Below, in pieces: positions 1-9,607 of a DNA stretch of 64,000 nt. Source of the DNA: Mangrovimonas sp. YM274 (GTDB lineage Bacteria > Bacteroidota > Bacteroidia > Flavobacteriales > Flavobacteriaceae); contig NZ_CP133091.1 of assembly GCF_030908385.1 (NCBI RefSeq), positions 1,970,128 to 2,034,127 of the forward strand, read 5' to 3'. Every line of letters begins with the position of its first letter. The first letter of the stretch is position 1. The notes beneath the pieces are model-generated. The model saw only the letters and a list, made by a program, of their open reading frames with translations. It was not told the origin of the DNA and made no database searches. The translations under genes were made by a program, and so were the position numbers.

Positions 1-1
1 T

Positions 2-373
2 CAGCAATCGTTTTTAATCCGGTTGGTGTCCATTACATTTTTGTTCTTGATAGGTATTGTAATTGCTCAATTTTTATTACCCATCGATTTAGCTGCTATT
101 TCATTGTTTGCGTCCATGATTTTAGGAACTATAATAGGAACTTATTTGGCACAATTGATATTCAAGTCGAATGAGGTCATTGATGAGCAAAGTGAGTCTC
201 TGGAGGGTATAGTTCAAGAAACCTTGGAAAAAGGAAAGGATTTTATAGACGATTTCAAACAAAAAAACTTGGATAAGGAAGCTCCAAAGGAAGAATTATC
301 CAAAGAAGCACCTCCAACCGATAAGGAACAAAAAAGTGCTCGCGAGCGCTTAAAGGATAAGGGACTACTTTAA
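2..373 (+). CDS. C-terminal part of a small membrane protein (5' end outside the window)
   Basis: The reading frame is open from base 2 with no start codon before a TTG at 23, so the gene most likely begins upstream of the window; at least 123 residues are visible. Two hydrophobic segments come first (roughly residues 6-26 and 30-50 of the visible part), followed by a charged, Lys/Glu-rich tail of about 70 residues that is probably cytoplasmic and partly helical. I do not recognise the family. The next gene starts about 50 bases downstream on the same strand. Confidence 0.6.
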   Translation, partial: QQSFLIRLVSITFLFLIGIVIAQFLLPIDLAAISLFASMILGTIIGTYLAQLIFKSNEVIDEQSESLEGIVQETLEKGKDFIDDFKQKNLDKEAPKEELSKEAPPTDKEQKSARERLKDKGLL

Positions 374-424
374 TATTGAATTCCAATTAAACTTAGTAAA
401 TCACTTTAACAACTCATTTTGCAT

Positions 425-1594
425 ATGCCTAAAATTATTGTTTTCCTTTTATTGATTTCCAACATAGCTTGGAGTCAGGATGTAAAAAAGAAAGTAGGGC
501 TGGTTAAAGATGCCGAAACTCAAGAACCGATTGCTTTTGTTAACATATTTATTGAGGGGTCTACAGATTATAATTTAACCGGCGGTATTTCCAATGAATT
601 AGGAGAGTTTGCAATAGATTCTCGAAATTCCGAAGTAACATTTAGCCATATCGGTTATGAATCTCTGACAGTTGAATTGAACGACGAGTTTAATGAAATA
701 TCCTTAACTCCTAAGAATTATGTGCTTGATGAAGTTGTTGTTTCAACGGTTTCTGCAGAGGATTATTTAAAGGATGTTATAAAATCATCCAACAGTAAAA
801 TAGACAAAAATACTTTATTGAAAAGTTATTGTAGAGAGGTTGTAAAGGTGAATGATGCTTACACAAAATTTTCAGATGCTTTGGTAAACTATTATATTAA
901 AAAGGGGAATGGAAAGGCAATGGTTACATTGGATCAGCACAGAGCACTTAAAAGTGATAGAATTGATGAGGAGGACTCCAATAATATCGATAACATAAAT
1001 TCGGCATTTACCTTACAGGACTATGTGAAAGATGCGTATAATTTTAAAGGCCTTAAAAACTTGCTGAAAGACAAAAATTATGAGTTTGTAAGAAGGATAA
1101 GGCAAGAGGCTAATGGAGAAGAGTATGAGTATATCGATATTTCGCCCAAAAAGGATGTTGAGGAACTCTTGCTTAAAGGTTATGTAATTATTGACCCCAA
1201 AACCTCAAGTATCTTGGAGTTTAAGATTTATACATCAGCAGACCACCTTAAATATTCAGAGCTTAAAAATATTTTAATAGCAAAGTTCAAAATAAATGGA
1301 CTGCCATTATGGTCTAAATTTAATGTGATTGATGATAAATACATCCTATCCTACAATAAAAAAACAATAGGGATGTATATTAAAATGGGGAAAAAGATTG
1401 ATGACGATTTTGAGTTTAGTTCAGACTTATTTGTTTATCAATTCAACGAGAACATTGAAATGCCAGAAGAAGGTTATGAAAGAAGAACTATCTACGAATC
1501 GGGTACAGAGTTTCATGAAAACTTCTGGGAGAATTATAATTCTTTTCCGCTGAGCGAGGATGAACTCAATTTTATTAATTCGGTTGCAAAATAA
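425..1594 (+). CDS. Secreted CarboxypepD_reg-like domain protein
   Basis: 389 residues from the ATG at 425; a TTG two codons upstream is less likely because the signal peptide (MPKIIVFLLLISNIAWSQ) begins cleanly at the ATG. Residues about 20-95 form a carboxypeptidase-regulatory-like beta domain (GLVKDAETQEPIAFVNIFIE ... GEFAIDSR ... FSHIGYES), the same fold that precedes the plug of Bacteroidota TonB receptors, but no plug or barrel follows. The rest is a mixed alpha/beta region of unknown role. Proteins with this architecture are common in Flavobacteriia and are probably periplasmic or attached to the outer membrane. The function is not known. Confidence 0.7.
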   Translation: MPKIIVFLLLISNIAWSQDVKKKVGLVKDAETQEPIAFVNIFIEGSTDYNLTGGISNELGEFAIDSRNSEVTFSHIGYESLTVELNDEFNEISLTPKNYVLDEVVVSTVSAEDYLKDVIKSSNSKIDKNTLLKSYCREVVKVNDAYTKFSDALVNYYIKKGNGKAMVTLDQHRALKSDRIDEEDSNNIDNINSAFTLQDYVKDAYNFKGLKNLLKDKNYEFVRRIRQEANGEEYEYIDISPKKDVEELLLKGYVIIDPKTSSILEFKIYTSADHLKYSELKNILIAKFKINGLPLWSKFNVIDDKYILSYNKKTIGMYIKMGKKIDDDFEFSSDLFVYQFNENIEMPEEGYERRTIYESGTEFHENFWENYNSFPLSEDELNFINSVAK

Positions 1595-1604
1595 TTTATT
1601 TTAG

Positions 1605-3299
1605 ATGATTAAAAATTACTGGAACAAAGGAAAGCGACAAAAACAGATCTCTGTTGTTTTGGGTATTGTGATATTGCTAGCGCTATTCATTTTAAGGGAT
1701 GATTATCAACCAGCCCTTTTGTTCATTAGAAAATATATCTTTTTCATTTTGTTGTCGGGAGTTATATTGGCCTTTGGTTTGCATAAATTCCGTAATCAAG
1801 CCCATACAGGAAAACGGATTCTAATTTTAGGAATCTTATTGGTGTTTTTTGGGTTTCTATACGTTTTGGGCTGGCATTTCAAAATGTACGATTATATGAA
1901 AACTTATAACGTCTATAACCACCTCAATAGGGTAGAGATAGACGATTTACCGCTTACACAAAATGAGCGCATTCAACCGCTTCAGAATATTTTTTCCATG
2001 GCCAACGAAAGTGTTGGCGAAACCAAGGATGTGTCGTTGCCACATTTAGTTAGGGTAGATGGCGAAAACAAATGGACCATGGCTATCCAGCCAACCGAAA
2101 AATATGTTTGGCAACGTATCAACGACAATACCGAAGAAGTCTTTGCGGTATCCAGTACCACGCCATTTCCTAGATTTTCAAGTGACAATAGAATTCCGGT
2201 AACCTTTTCAATTGGGGAGTCTTTAAAATTTAGTAGAAACACCTATAATGCGGTTGTGCAGAAATTTAACCCATGGATGTTGTTGAACTACGAACCGGGG
2301 GATGTGTTTTATATGAAAGACGACTCCAACAAATGGGTTGAAGTGGTAAGCCTTATTAAATGGAATGGATTTTTCTTTCCGTATCCAACCTTTGGGGGTG
2401 TAATGATCATTGAGAATGGTGAACATGATTTTAAGGATTATCTAGAACGTATATTTATAGGTAAGGGAACTTTTGTAAGTCCAGAAAATATGCAAGGCCA
2501 TGAGTTTCTTCTACGACAAAATATTCTGTCGGAAAAGGTGTCAAGAATCCAAGCAGAATCCCTAAAATTTTTAGGAGGCTTTTCAGATCCATTACCTTGG
2601 AATATGAAAACAGCGGTAAAAATTCCAAATCTTCCGGACGACCAAAATCAGCAACCTTTTGTAACCGATTGTGATTTTTCAGATACAAAAACAGGAGCTT
2701 ACAGTGGTTTGTACCATTGGTTTGGCTTGGAGCCGGTAGGTGATGAGCGTACCAGTTTAACCTTTAGCGTGTTTATACCGGCAGACGGTACAAATGCCTT
2801 GTATTATTATGACCATGCGGCCAAAAAGCAGGGGTATGCTGGGGTTTCCGCCATGCCTTTAAAAGTAATCGAATCGAGGAAGGAGTTTGATTGGAGCGTG
2901 AACAAACCTGTAGAGTTTAGGCCGTACATTAAAAATATTGCGGGTAAAAAACGGATGTTCTTTTTAGGAACTATTTCTGCAGTACGTGAAGATTCTGACA
3001 ACTTTGATGGCGCTGCAACTCCAGATTTAGCCTTGGTGGATAGTGAATATCGGGATGTGGTTTGGATTGACGTAAAACGTCCGAGTACTTGGGACAAGGC
3101 TGTATATGACCAGTTGAATGAGGCTTGGCGTTCTAGTGAGGGTATAGGAGAGTATTTTGTAGAGGAGACTAAAGATATTGATATTCTTCAACAGCAAGAG
3201 GAAGACTCTTTAAAAGTGATTCCAAAAGTCGATATTAATAAAGCTGAAATAGAACGCTTGGAACGTCAATTGGATTCGTTAAAAAGTGTACAAAACTAA
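1605..3299 (+). CDS. Conserved hypothetical membrane protein, 564 aa
   Basis: The ATG at 1605 lies 10 bases after the preceding stop, so the two genes are probably cotranscribed. Three hydrophobic helices occupy about residues 16-30, 41-59 and 71-90. A large soluble domain of about 430 residues follows, rich in aromatic residues and beta-prone, and the protein ends in a short charged helix (KAEIERLERQLDSL) that looks like a coiled coil. I see no catalytic motif and do not recognise the family. The layout suggests an inner-membrane anchor with a large extracytoplasmic domain. Confidence 0.65.
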   Translation: MIKNYWNKGKRQKQISVVLGIVILLALFILRDDYQPALLFIRKYIFFILLSGVILAFGLHKFRNQAHTGKRILILGILLVFFGFLYVLGWHFKMYDYMKTYNVYNHLNRVEIDDLPLTQNERIQPLQNIFSMANESVGETKDVSLPHLVRVDGENKWTMAIQPTEKYVWQRINDNTEEVFAVSSTTPFPRFSSDNRIPVTFSIGESLKFSRNTYNAVVQKFNPWMLLNYEPGDVFYMKDDSNKWVEVVSLIKWNGFFFPYPTFGGVMIIENGEHDFKDYLERIFIGKGTFVSPENMQGHEFLLRQNILSEKVSRIQAESLKFLGGFSDPLPWNMKTAVKIPNLPDDQNQQPFVTDCDFSDTKTGAYSGLYHWFGLEPVGDERTSLTFSVFIPADGTNALYYYDHAAKKQGYAGVSAMPLKVIESRKEFDWSVNKPVEFRPYIKNIAGKKRMFFLGTISAVREDSDNFDGAATPDLALVDSEYRDVVWIDVKRPSTWDKAVYDQLNEAWRSSEGIGEYFVEETKDIDILQQQEEDSLKVIPKVDINKAEIERLERQLDSLKSVQN

Positions 3300-3314
3300 A
3301 TACATTCAAGTTCA

Positions 3315-4310
3315 CTAGTTTGAGTTTCCATTTATAAAATCTACCAGCATATTCGTCACATTGTCCGTTACCGTTTTTTTGTTTTCAGAATCAATTATGG
3401 CATTGCTAATATGAAGATAGGACATTTCTGAAAATTGGCTGAAATGCGTTAAAGTGTCGTTTATTTCTTGAGGATAGGTATCTGCTGCTTCTTGGAAAGA
3501 ATTTAAAATTCCATAATCGATTTCTAATCCAAAAGGAGTCGCAGTAACCAACTTGGTAGCCCGGCGTATCTGTTTGTTACTTTTGTTTTTAAAATCTTGA
3601 ATGGAACAATATTTTACAGCTTTGATTTTATTTAAAGTTTTGAGGACGATATCAGCTGTAGTTTCGGTATTAAGCCCCATGATAAAATAATTTTTCAAAA
3701 ATCCTTCAGCATATGCATAGCTAAATCCATTACCACTATGGCGGCCTTCTTTTTTCATAAAGCCCGTTTGTGAGGATAGGTTCACACAATTTAAGCGCTT
3801 GTTCATTGCTAAGGAAGCTCCTTTAAGGATTCCGTAGGCATTGTTTGGACCACCTCCTATGATAATTGGTGTTTTACCAGCCTTTATAATTTGATGGACT
3901 ACATAAGTCACTTTTTGATCAATTAACTCTACTTTTCGTCTAGCTTTAGCAATATCTTTTTTGCGTTCTGGATTGTAGGAAAGAAGCTTTTTTTGGATTT
4001 TTTTGAAATCTAAATGACCAAGAATGAGCACCTTTTTGGGTGTAGTAATTGTATTACGGTTTAAATTTGTTAAATTTTTTACAACCCGCTTCCAAGTCTT
4101 GAAAGCCCCAATTTTACTGCTGTTAGCGAAGTTTCCTAAATCCTCGGGAATGCCGAAAATTACATAGTCAACGTCCAAATTAACAATATCGTCGTATATA
4201 TTTGTGAGGCTCGAAAGTAATTGGACCTGTGTTCCAAACTTGGAATTGGCTGAACCTTTTTTAGTTAGGTTTTCTAAATCTTGCCCTTTAAAAAGTATAA
4301 GTTGGTCCAT
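3315..4310 (-). CDS. Arginase/formimidoylglutamase-fold protein lacking most metal ligands
   Basis: 331 residues, full length for the ureohydrolase superfamily, starting at the ATG at 4310. The fold is clear: the GGG loop at 152-154, RHSGNGFSYAY at 190-200 and GLEIDYGI at 261-268 align with flavobacterial formimidoylglutamase-like proteins. The manganese ligands are mostly gone. The His after GGG is Pro155. The DAHxD motif reads SSQTG at 179-183. The DxD of the last motif reads D265-Y-G267. Only D265 remains of the ligands I can align. The reading frame is intact and the protein is not truncated. It is divergent from a coiled-coil membrane protein gene, and hutI lies one gene further. It is probably a non-catalytic homologue rather than a working HutG. 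Confidence 0.75.
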   Translation of the reverse strand: MDQLILFKGQDLENLTKKGSANSKFGTQVQLLSSLTNIYDDIVNLDVDYVIFGIPEDLGNFANSSKIGAFKTWKRVVKNLTNLNRNTITTPKKVLILGHLDFKKIQKKLLSYNPERKKDIAKARRKVELIDQKVTYVVHQIIKAGKTPIIIGGGPNNAYGILKGASLAMNKRLNCVNLSSQTGFMKKEGRHSGNGFSYAYAEGFLKNYFIMGLNTETTADIVLKTLNKIKAVKYCSIQDFKNKSNKQIRRATKLVTATPFGLEIDYGILNSFQEAADTYPQEINDTLTHFSQFSEMSYLHISNAIIDSENKKTVTDNVTNMLVDFINGNSN

Positions 4311-4415
4311 GTAGGATTTTTAGTTTTAAAAAGGTAAAAATACAGTTTTATTTATTTACTTTCGATTCGAAAAAACAATTAAGAATTAACGTTACACTCA
4401 CTAAAAACAACAATT

Positions 4416-5300
4416 ATGGAGAATACAAACAGTAAGAGTACGGGATTAAAAGTGGCCATCGGTATTTTAGTGGTTCTGTTTATTGGAACTGGTTTTTATA
4501 CTTCTAAACTGTACACCGACAAAAAACAAACAGAAGCTACACTAATCAAGGAGAAAAATCAAGTTATGGCTGATTTAACGAATATGGCCAAGCAATATGA
4601 TAAAGCCATTGATGAGAATCAGGTTGCAAATGAAAAACTTGTAGAACACAGACAGCGTATTCAAGGTTTGATGGATTCCTTAAAAATTTCCCAAAATAGC
4701 GTGAACAGCTTATGGAGATATAAAAAGAGATTTTTAGCACTTCAGGAAGAACATGAAAGACTATTGGTTGAAAACGACCAGCTGAAAGCAGAAAAATTAC
4801 TATTGGCTGCGTCTTTAGACAGTACCCAAGTTGAATTAGCAGAACGCACCATGTTTACCGATTCACTCTTGGTTGAAAATACTGAATTGGCAACCGTAAT
4901 GGCAAATGCCTCTACTTTACAAACTGTAGGTTTAAAAGGTTTCGGAGTTATTGAAAGAAGTTCAGGAAAATTGATTCCTACTGAAAGAGCTCGTAGAAGT
5001 GACAAAATTAGAGTTTGTTTTACCGTCGCAAAAAACTCCTTAGTAGGTGCTGGTGATAAAGAATTGTATGTTCAAGTATTGGATCCTCATGACAATGTTT
5101 TGGGAGCTAATGAGCAAATTCAATTTGAGGATGAAGTATTAAACTACAGCTTGATTAGTAAGTTTAATTATGAAAATAGAAGTTTAAACATTTGTGAGTT
5201 TGTGGCTCCAAACGATGATAAGTTTGAAGAAGGACGTTACGTTGTAAACGTATTCAACAAAAAGGAACTTGTGTCATCAACTGAGTTTACATTGCAATAA
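4416..5300 (+). CDS. Membrane-anchored coiled-coil protein
   Basis: 294 residues. One transmembrane helix at about 12-28 (VAIGILVVLFIGTGFYTSKL) is followed by a long charged helical segment, about 30-160, with heptad-like spacing (ENDQLKAEKLLLAASLDSTQ) that should form a coiled coil. A compact beta-rich domain covers about 170-294. Homologues in Flavobacteriia are often labelled chromosome partitioning protein, but there is no ParA Walker motif here and I do not support that name. The likely topology is a single inner-membrane anchor with an extracytoplasmic coiled coil. It ends just before a bidirectional terminator shared with hutI. Confidence 0.65.
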   Translation: MENTNSKSTGLKVAIGILVVLFIGTGFYTSKLYTDKKQTEATLIKEKNQVMADLTNMAKQYDKAIDENQVANEKLVEHRQRIQGLMDSLKISQNSVNSLWRYKKRFLALQEEHERLLVENDQLKAEKLLLAASLDSTQVELAERTMFTDSLLVENTELATVMANASTLQTVGLKGFGVIERSSGKLIPTERARRSDKIRVCFTVAKNSLVGAGDKELYVQVLDPHDNVLGANEQIQFEDEVLNYSLISKFNYENRSLNICEFVAPNDDKFEEGRYVVNVFNKKELVSSTEFTLQ

Positions 5301-5334
5301 ACTACATTGTTTGATTGATTGATAGATTAAGATG

Positions 5335-5365
5335 AAAAAGCCGAAAGTTATACTTTCGGCTTTTT
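5335..5365. terminator. Bidirectional rho-independent terminator
   Basis: A 14-bp perfect stem (AAAAAGCCGAAAGT and its complement) closes a 3-base loop and is followed by T-runs on both strands. It sits between the converging 4416-5300 gene and hutI, directly next to the hutI stop codon. Confidence 0.9.
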
Positions 5366-6604
5366 TTATTTTACCAATTGTCCATTTATAATGACTTGGT
5401 CAATTAAATTATCTCCAAAGGAATAGGGGAGGTATTGATAACCAGAAATTGGTTTTGTAATGATAATATTAGCCTTTTTACCTCTACAGATACTTCCGTA
5501 CATATTGCTAATCCCCATAGCATAGGCTCCATTAATGGTCGCTGCGTTAATAGCTTCTTCAGGGGTCATTTTCATTTTTATACAAGCGGTGCTTACTACA
5601 AAGTTCATATTCCCACTCGGTGTAGAGCCTGGATTATAATCTGAAGCCAAGGCCAGCGGTAGACCTGCATCTATAATCTTTCTGGCAGGCGTGTAAGGAA
5701 TACTTAAAAAATAAGAGCAGGATGGCAATGCCACTGGCATTGTGCTACTGTCTTTAAGAACCTCGATATCTTCCTCTGCCATTTCTTCCAAATGATCCAC
5801 TGATAGGGCATTGTATTTTACACCTAAGGCAACACCGCCAAAGGCATTAAATTGATTCACATGAATTTTGGGGATGAGGCCATGTTCTATGCCAGCCTGT
5901 AGAATACGTTCTGTATCTTCCAAAGAAAAATAGCCCTGCTCACAAAATACATCTATATAGTCTGCAAGTCGATCTTGAGCCGTTTGAGGAATCATCTCGT
6001 TAACCACCAAATCAACAAATCCCTGTTTGTCATTTTTATACTCAAGTGGCACAGCGTGTGCCCCTAAAAGCGTGGGCTTTATAAAGGCTTGGGATTCTCT
6101 CTTTAAACGTCTAATGACCCTTAACATTTTAAGTTCGGCAGGAACGGTCAATCCATATCCCGATTTTATTTCAACCGCACCTGTCCCAAGTTTAATGATC
6201 TTGTTTAGGCGCTCCAAGGATTGTTGATATAGTTCCTCTTCACTAGTATTTTGTAATTTCTCGGCAGAATTGAGAATCCCGCCACCCCGGCTTGCGATTT
6301 CCTCATAACTAAGTCCGTTAATACGGTCAACAAATTCTGAGGAACGATCTCCTGCATACACAATATGGGTATGGGAATCACACCAGGAAGGCATTACAGT
6401 TTTGCCTGTAGCATCAATAACCTCTTCGGCATAGATGTCTTCGCAATCTTCCATTGGGCCATACTCGACAATGGTATCGTGCTCAATAAGTAAATAGGCG
6501 TTTTTTAGAGTGGGTAGGACTTTCATATCCTTACCTTTTACAATGGTAACGTTGGTTTCTCGAACCTGCACCAATTCCTTAATGTTTTTGATAAGTATTG
6601 ACAA
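5366..6604 (-). CDS. hutI: Imidazolonepropionase (histidine degradation)
   Basis: 412 residues. The enzyme hydrolyses 4-imidazolone-5-propanoate to N-formimino-glutamate in the cytoplasm. The amidohydrolase motifs are intact: metal-binding H78-T-H80 in CDSHTH, R87 in GDR, EIKSGYGL at 145-152, H183 in GAHAVP, H248 in IHVNQF, H271 in DHLEE and D322 in ASDYNPG. The start is a TTG at 6604; an in-frame stop lies a few codons upstream and the next ATG would remove the conserved N-terminus. No hutH, hutU or intact hutG is in the window, so the rest of the histidine pathway, if present, is elsewhere. A fumC terminator separates it from the gene upstream. Confidence 0.93.
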   Translation of the reverse strand: MSILIKNIKELVQVRETNVTIVKGKDMKVLPTLKNAYLLIEHDTIVEYGPMEDCEDIYAEEVIDATGKTVMPSWCDSHTHIVYAGDRSSEFVDRINGLSYEEIASRGGGILNSAEKLQNTSEEELYQQSLERLNKIIKLGTGAVEIKSGYGLTVPAELKMLRVIRRLKRESQAFIKPTLLGAHAVPLEYKNDKQGFVDLVVNEMIPQTAQDRLADYIDVFCEQGYFSLEDTERILQAGIEHGLIPKIHVNQFNAFGGVALGVKYNALSVDHLEEMAEEDIEVLKDSSTMPVALPSCSYFLSIPYTPARKIIDAGLPLALASDYNPGSTPSGNMNFVVSTACIKMKMTPEEAINAATINGAYAMGISNMYGSICRGKKANIIITKPISGYQYLPYSFGDNLIDQVIINGQLVK

Positions 6605-6648
6605 AACGAAGTATTTTTTTCAAATGTCATTAATTTTTTTAACATAAA

Positions 6649-6677
6649 AAAACGCCGACTTTATTTGCCGACGTTTT
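6649..6677 (-). terminator. Terminator after fumC
   Basis: An 11-bp stem with two G-U pairs and a 7-base loop is followed, on the minus strand, by a run of T. It lies about 50 bases downstream of the fumC stop and before hutI. Confidence 0.75.
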
Positions 6678-6725
6678 CACTTGATAACATGATATTTATC
6701 AGTTTTTTTTGAGTACAAAAACGTA

Positions 6726-8123
6726 TTATTTTATACTTCCAATCATATCCTCTGGTTTTACCCAAGCTTCATATTCTTCTGGAGTTACATAGCCTAAATT
6801 AACAGCCTCTTCTTTTAAAGTAGTACCGTTTTTATGTGCTGTGTTGGCAATTTCAGCAGCTTTATAGTAACCAATTTTAGTGTTTAAGGCAGTTACCAAC
6901 ATTAAGGAATTGTTCAATAATTGTTTGATTACTCCATGGTTTGGCTCAATACCAGAAGCACAATGCTCTTCAAAGCTTACGCAGGCATCTCCTAAAAGTT
7001 GAGCAGATTGTAGCAGGTTAGCAGCCATCATTGGTTTGAACACGTTCAACTCATAATGTCCTTGCGTACCTCCAACACTTACAGCTACATCATTACCCAT
7101 TACTTGGGCGCAGACCATAGTTAAGGCTTCGCATTGGGTAGGGTTTACTTTTCCTGGCATGATAGAACTTCCTGGTTCGTTGGCAGGAATAATAATTTCT
7201 CCAATTCCTGAACGGGGTCCAGAAGCCATCATTCTTATGTCATTGGCAATTTTATTTAAGGAAACAGCTAATTGCTTTAAAGCACCGTGAGTTTCAACCA
7301 ACGCATCGTGTGCAGCTAAAGCTTCAAATTTGTTATGTGCAGATACGAAAGGTTGGTTGGTAAATTTAGCAATGTATTCAGCTACCAATTCAGCATAACC
7401 TTTTGGTGTGTTAAGACCTGTACCCACAGCAGTACCCCCAAGAGCCAATTCAGCTAAATGAGGTAAAGTGTTTTCTAAAGCACGTAAACCGTGATCTAAT
7501 TGCGATACATACCCAGAAAACTCTTGACCCAAAGTTAGGGGAGTGGCATCCATAAGGTGGGTTCTACCAATTTTTACTACATCTTTAAAAGCCAAAGATT
7601 TTTCGTGAAGTGTATTTCGTAATTTAATTACCCCATGAATGGTGTTTTCTACAATTTTTTTGTAGATCGCAATATGCATCCCTGTAGGGAAAGTATCGTT
7701 TGAAGACTGTGATTTGTTTACATCATCATTAGGTTGGATGGTTTTTTCACCTTCTCCAATTACCTTTCCGGCAATTTGATGCGCTCTATTGGCAATAACC
7801 TCGTTGACGTTCATGTTACTTTGGGTACCAGAACCAGTTTGCCAGATTACCAATGGGAATTGATCATCATGTTTACCTTCTAGAATTTCATCACATACTT
7901 GAGCAATTAAGTTCCTTTTTTCTTCAGGAAGTACTCCAAGGTCACAGTTGGTGTATGCGGCCGCCTTTTTTAAATAAGCAAAGCCATAAACAATTTCCAA
8001 CGGCATTGAAGCTGGAGCTCCAATTTTAAAGTTGTTTCTTGAACGCTCGGTTTGTGCACCCCATAGTTTGTCTGCAGGTACTTTTACCTCGCCCATGGTG
8101 TCTTTTTCTATTCTATAATTCAT
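6726..8123 (-). CDS. fumC: Class II fumarate hydratase
   Basis: 465 residues, the usual length. It interconverts fumarate and malate in the TCA cycle and needs no iron-sulfur cluster. The signature [11 protein letters not shown] at 318-328 carries the catalytic serine S320; H189 in [11 protein letters not shown] is the partner residue; the [14 protein letters not shown] and [11 protein letters not shown] substrate-site segments are at 97-110 and 140-150. It is monocistronic by layout: its own -7 element upstream and its own terminator downstream. Confidence 0.97.
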   Translation of the reverse strand: MNYRIEKDTMGEVKVPADKLWGAQTERSRNNFKIGAPASMPLEIVYGFAYLKKAAAYTNCDLGVLPEEKRNLIAQVCDEILEGKHDDQFPLVIWQTGSGTQSNMNVNEVIANRAHQIAGKVIGEGEKTIQPNDDVNKSQSSNDTFPTGMHIAIYKKIVENTIHGVIKLRNTLHEKSLAFKDVVKIGRTHLMDATPLTLGQEFSGYVSQLDHGLRALENTLPHLAELALGGTAVGTGLNTPKGYAELVAEYIAKFTNQPFVSAHNKFEALAAHDALVETHGALKQLAVSLNKIANDIRMMASGPRSGIGEIIIPANEPGSSIMPGKVNPTQCEALTMVCAQVMGNDVAVSVGGTQGHYELNVFKPMMAANLLQSAQLLGDACVSFEEHCASGIEPNHGVIKQLLNNSLMLVTALNTKIGYYKAAEIANTAHKNGTTLKEEAVNLGYVTPEEYEAWVKPEDMIGSIK

Positions 8124-8150
8124 GATGATTAGTATATTGATTTAAAAACA

Positions 8151-8158
8151 CAAATTTA
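8151..8158 (-). promoter_or_regulatory. -7 element TAAATTTG, fumC
   Basis: Matches the Bacteroidota TAnnTTTG box on the minus strand, 27 bases before the fumC ATG. No TTG -33 element at the usual distance. Confidence 0.45.
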
Positions 8159-8392
8159 AGTTATTTGAAGGTGAATTAATAATGAATCCAAAATTATTGA
8201 CCGTGGTTTTCCATATGAAATTTGAATGGTAATCTAAATGAAAATTTCTTGTGTTTATGGTTAGTTAAGCTCAATTAAAAGGGAGGCGGTGGAGCTTTAA
8301 AATTAAGATGGTTTAAAAGGGATCTTTAGATTAACTATTTCGTTTTCAAGTGCTTTATTCCTACCTTTAAGAGAAATTATAAAACAATAATT

Positions 8393-9034
8393 ATGGCAGC
8401 AATACGATTAGGAGATGAGGCACCAAATTTTACGGCGCAATCATCTGAAGGAGAAATTAATTTTCATGAATGGTTAGGAGACAGTTGGGGTATTTTATTT
8501 TCCCATCCAGCCGATTATACACCTGTTTGTACTACCGAATTAGGAACCGTAGCAAAATACAAGGATGAGTTTGATAAACGAAACGTTAAAGTAGTGGCCT
8601 TAAGTGTTGATGGACTAGAATCGCACAAAGGATGGATCAATGATATTAACGAAACACAGAACACTACTGTTAATTTTCCGATTATAGCCGATGAGGATCG
8701 AAAGGTATCAGAGCTTTATGATATGATCCACCCAAATGCCAGTGAAAAATTTACGGTAAGATCGGTGTTTGTGATTGATCCCGACAAGAAGGTAAAGTTA
8801 ATTATTACGTATCCAGCTTCTACAGGAAGAAATTTTGATGAACTTTTGCGGGTAATAGATTCTTTGCAGTTAACAGCCTATCATAAATTAGCAACACCAG
8901 CCAATTGGAAAGCAGGGGATGATTGTGTGATTTCACCATCTGTACCCACTGAAGAAATAGCGGAGTTGTTCCCCAAAGGCTATACAGAAGTAAAACCTTA
9001 TTTACGTATCACTCCTCATCCAAATCTCAATTAA
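8393..9034 (+). CDS. Peroxiredoxin, Prx6/1-Cys type
   Basis: 213 residues. It reduces hydrogen peroxide and organic peroxides in the cytoplasm. The peroxidatic site DYTPVCTTEL places Cys46 in the PVCTTE form typical of the Prx6 subfamily, with R124 in RSVFVIDP completing the active site. The long C-terminal domain (HKLATPANWKAGDDCVI, YLRITPHPN) is also a Prx6 hallmark. A second cysteine at 179 is common in prokaryotic members, so the protein may not be strictly 1-Cys. It stands alone, with about 270 bases of non-coding DNA upstream in which I see only an imperfect -7 box (TACCTTTA). Confidence 0.93.
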   Translation: MAAIRLGDEAPNFTAQSSEGEINFHEWLGDSWGILFSHPADYTPVCTTELGTVAKYKDEFDKRNVKVVALSVDGLESHKGWINDINETQNTTVNFPIIADEDRKVSELYDMIHPNASEKFTVRSVFVIDPDKKVKLIITYPASTGRNFDELLRVIDSLQLTAYHKLATPANWKAGDDCVISPSVPTEEIAELFPKGYTEVKPYLRITPHPNLN

Positions 9035-9350
9035 AAGGTAGATGATATCATTTCTGTTCCAAGGTTATTTTATGTATTAGTTAAATAGAATCTAATATTA
9101 AAGAGTTGGCTATGCATTTTTATCATTTTATTGATATCAGAATTTATTCTGTTCACACAACAAAAAACAAGGAAACTTAGCGAAAATAAAATTTATCAAA
9201 TAAATCCCATACTGTAAACCTCGTTAATTTGTGAGGGAATAATTCCTTGTAAAGCATTTACGGTAAATGGGTTATAAGTGTGGTGACACTTTAATTTGAA
9301 TATACCGCTTATGAAATACTAACAATATGTTAATAAAATTTAATCTGTTA
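9035..9350. other. Non-coding stretch, no gene seen
   Basis: About 315 AT-rich bases without a convincing ORF or RNA gene. Two small inverted repeats occur (near 9235-9255, and AAGTGT-GGTG-ACACTT at 9276-9291), but neither has a T-run or a known motif. There is no clear terminator for the peroxiredoxin gene. Confidence 0.5.
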
Positions 9351-9381
9351 TTGTAAAACAAGACACTTTGTGTTATCTTTG
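9351..9381 (+). promoter_or_regulatory. Bacteroidota promoter TTG-N20-TATCTTTG
   Basis: TTG at 9351-9353 and TATCTTTG at 9374-9381 are 20 bases apart, the best match to the -33/-7 consensus in this part of the window. The start codon at 9407 is 25 bases downstream. Confidence 0.7.
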
Positions 9382-9406
9382 CGAAAGTTATAAAAAAAGA
9401 AACCAC

Positions 9407-9583
9407 ATGTTTGAGTTTGATCAGTATTTAGGATTTTTAGCATTTTTAACCATATTGACTATTGGATTCTGGTTAATGATATTTTTATTGACGTTTGTAA
9501 TTCCTTATTGGATTGGGGGAGCTTTAATGGAGCGTCTTAAAGAAATGAGAGAAGAAAAAAAGGCAAGTCGTCTTAATAGTTAA
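9407..9583 (+). CDS. Small single- or double-pass membrane protein, 58 aa
   Basis: Starts at the ATG at 9407 (MFEFDQYLGF); an upstream in-frame ATG at 9368 overlaps the promoter and is rejected. Residues about 8-38 are strongly hydrophobic and the tail is charged (LKEMREEKKASRL), predicting a membrane anchor with a cytoplasmic tail. The family is not recognised. The strong promoter and downstream terminator argue that it is a real, independently expressed gene. Confidence 0.6.
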   Translation: MFEFDQYLGFLAFLTILTIGFWLMIFLLTFVIPYWIGGALMERLKEMREEKKASRLNS

Positions 9584-9607
9584 GCTACGATTTTACTTAT
9601 AAAATAA

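Noticed and set aside
4416-5300. Chromosome partitioning protein (ParA), a name used for relatives.
   Set aside because: There is no Walker A motif; the protein is a membrane anchor plus coiled coil.
5305-5325. Short GATT tandem repeat after the coiled-coil gene.
   Set aside because: Only three imperfect units; too short to mean anything.
5366-6604. A complete histidine-utilisation operon.
   Set aside because: Only hutI and a ureohydrolase-fold protein without ligands are near; hutH and hutU are missing, and a gene on the opposite strand lies between them.
9230-9295. Two small inverted repeats in the gap before the small membrane protein.
   Set aside because: They lack T-runs or conserved elements and fit chance in AT-rich DNA.
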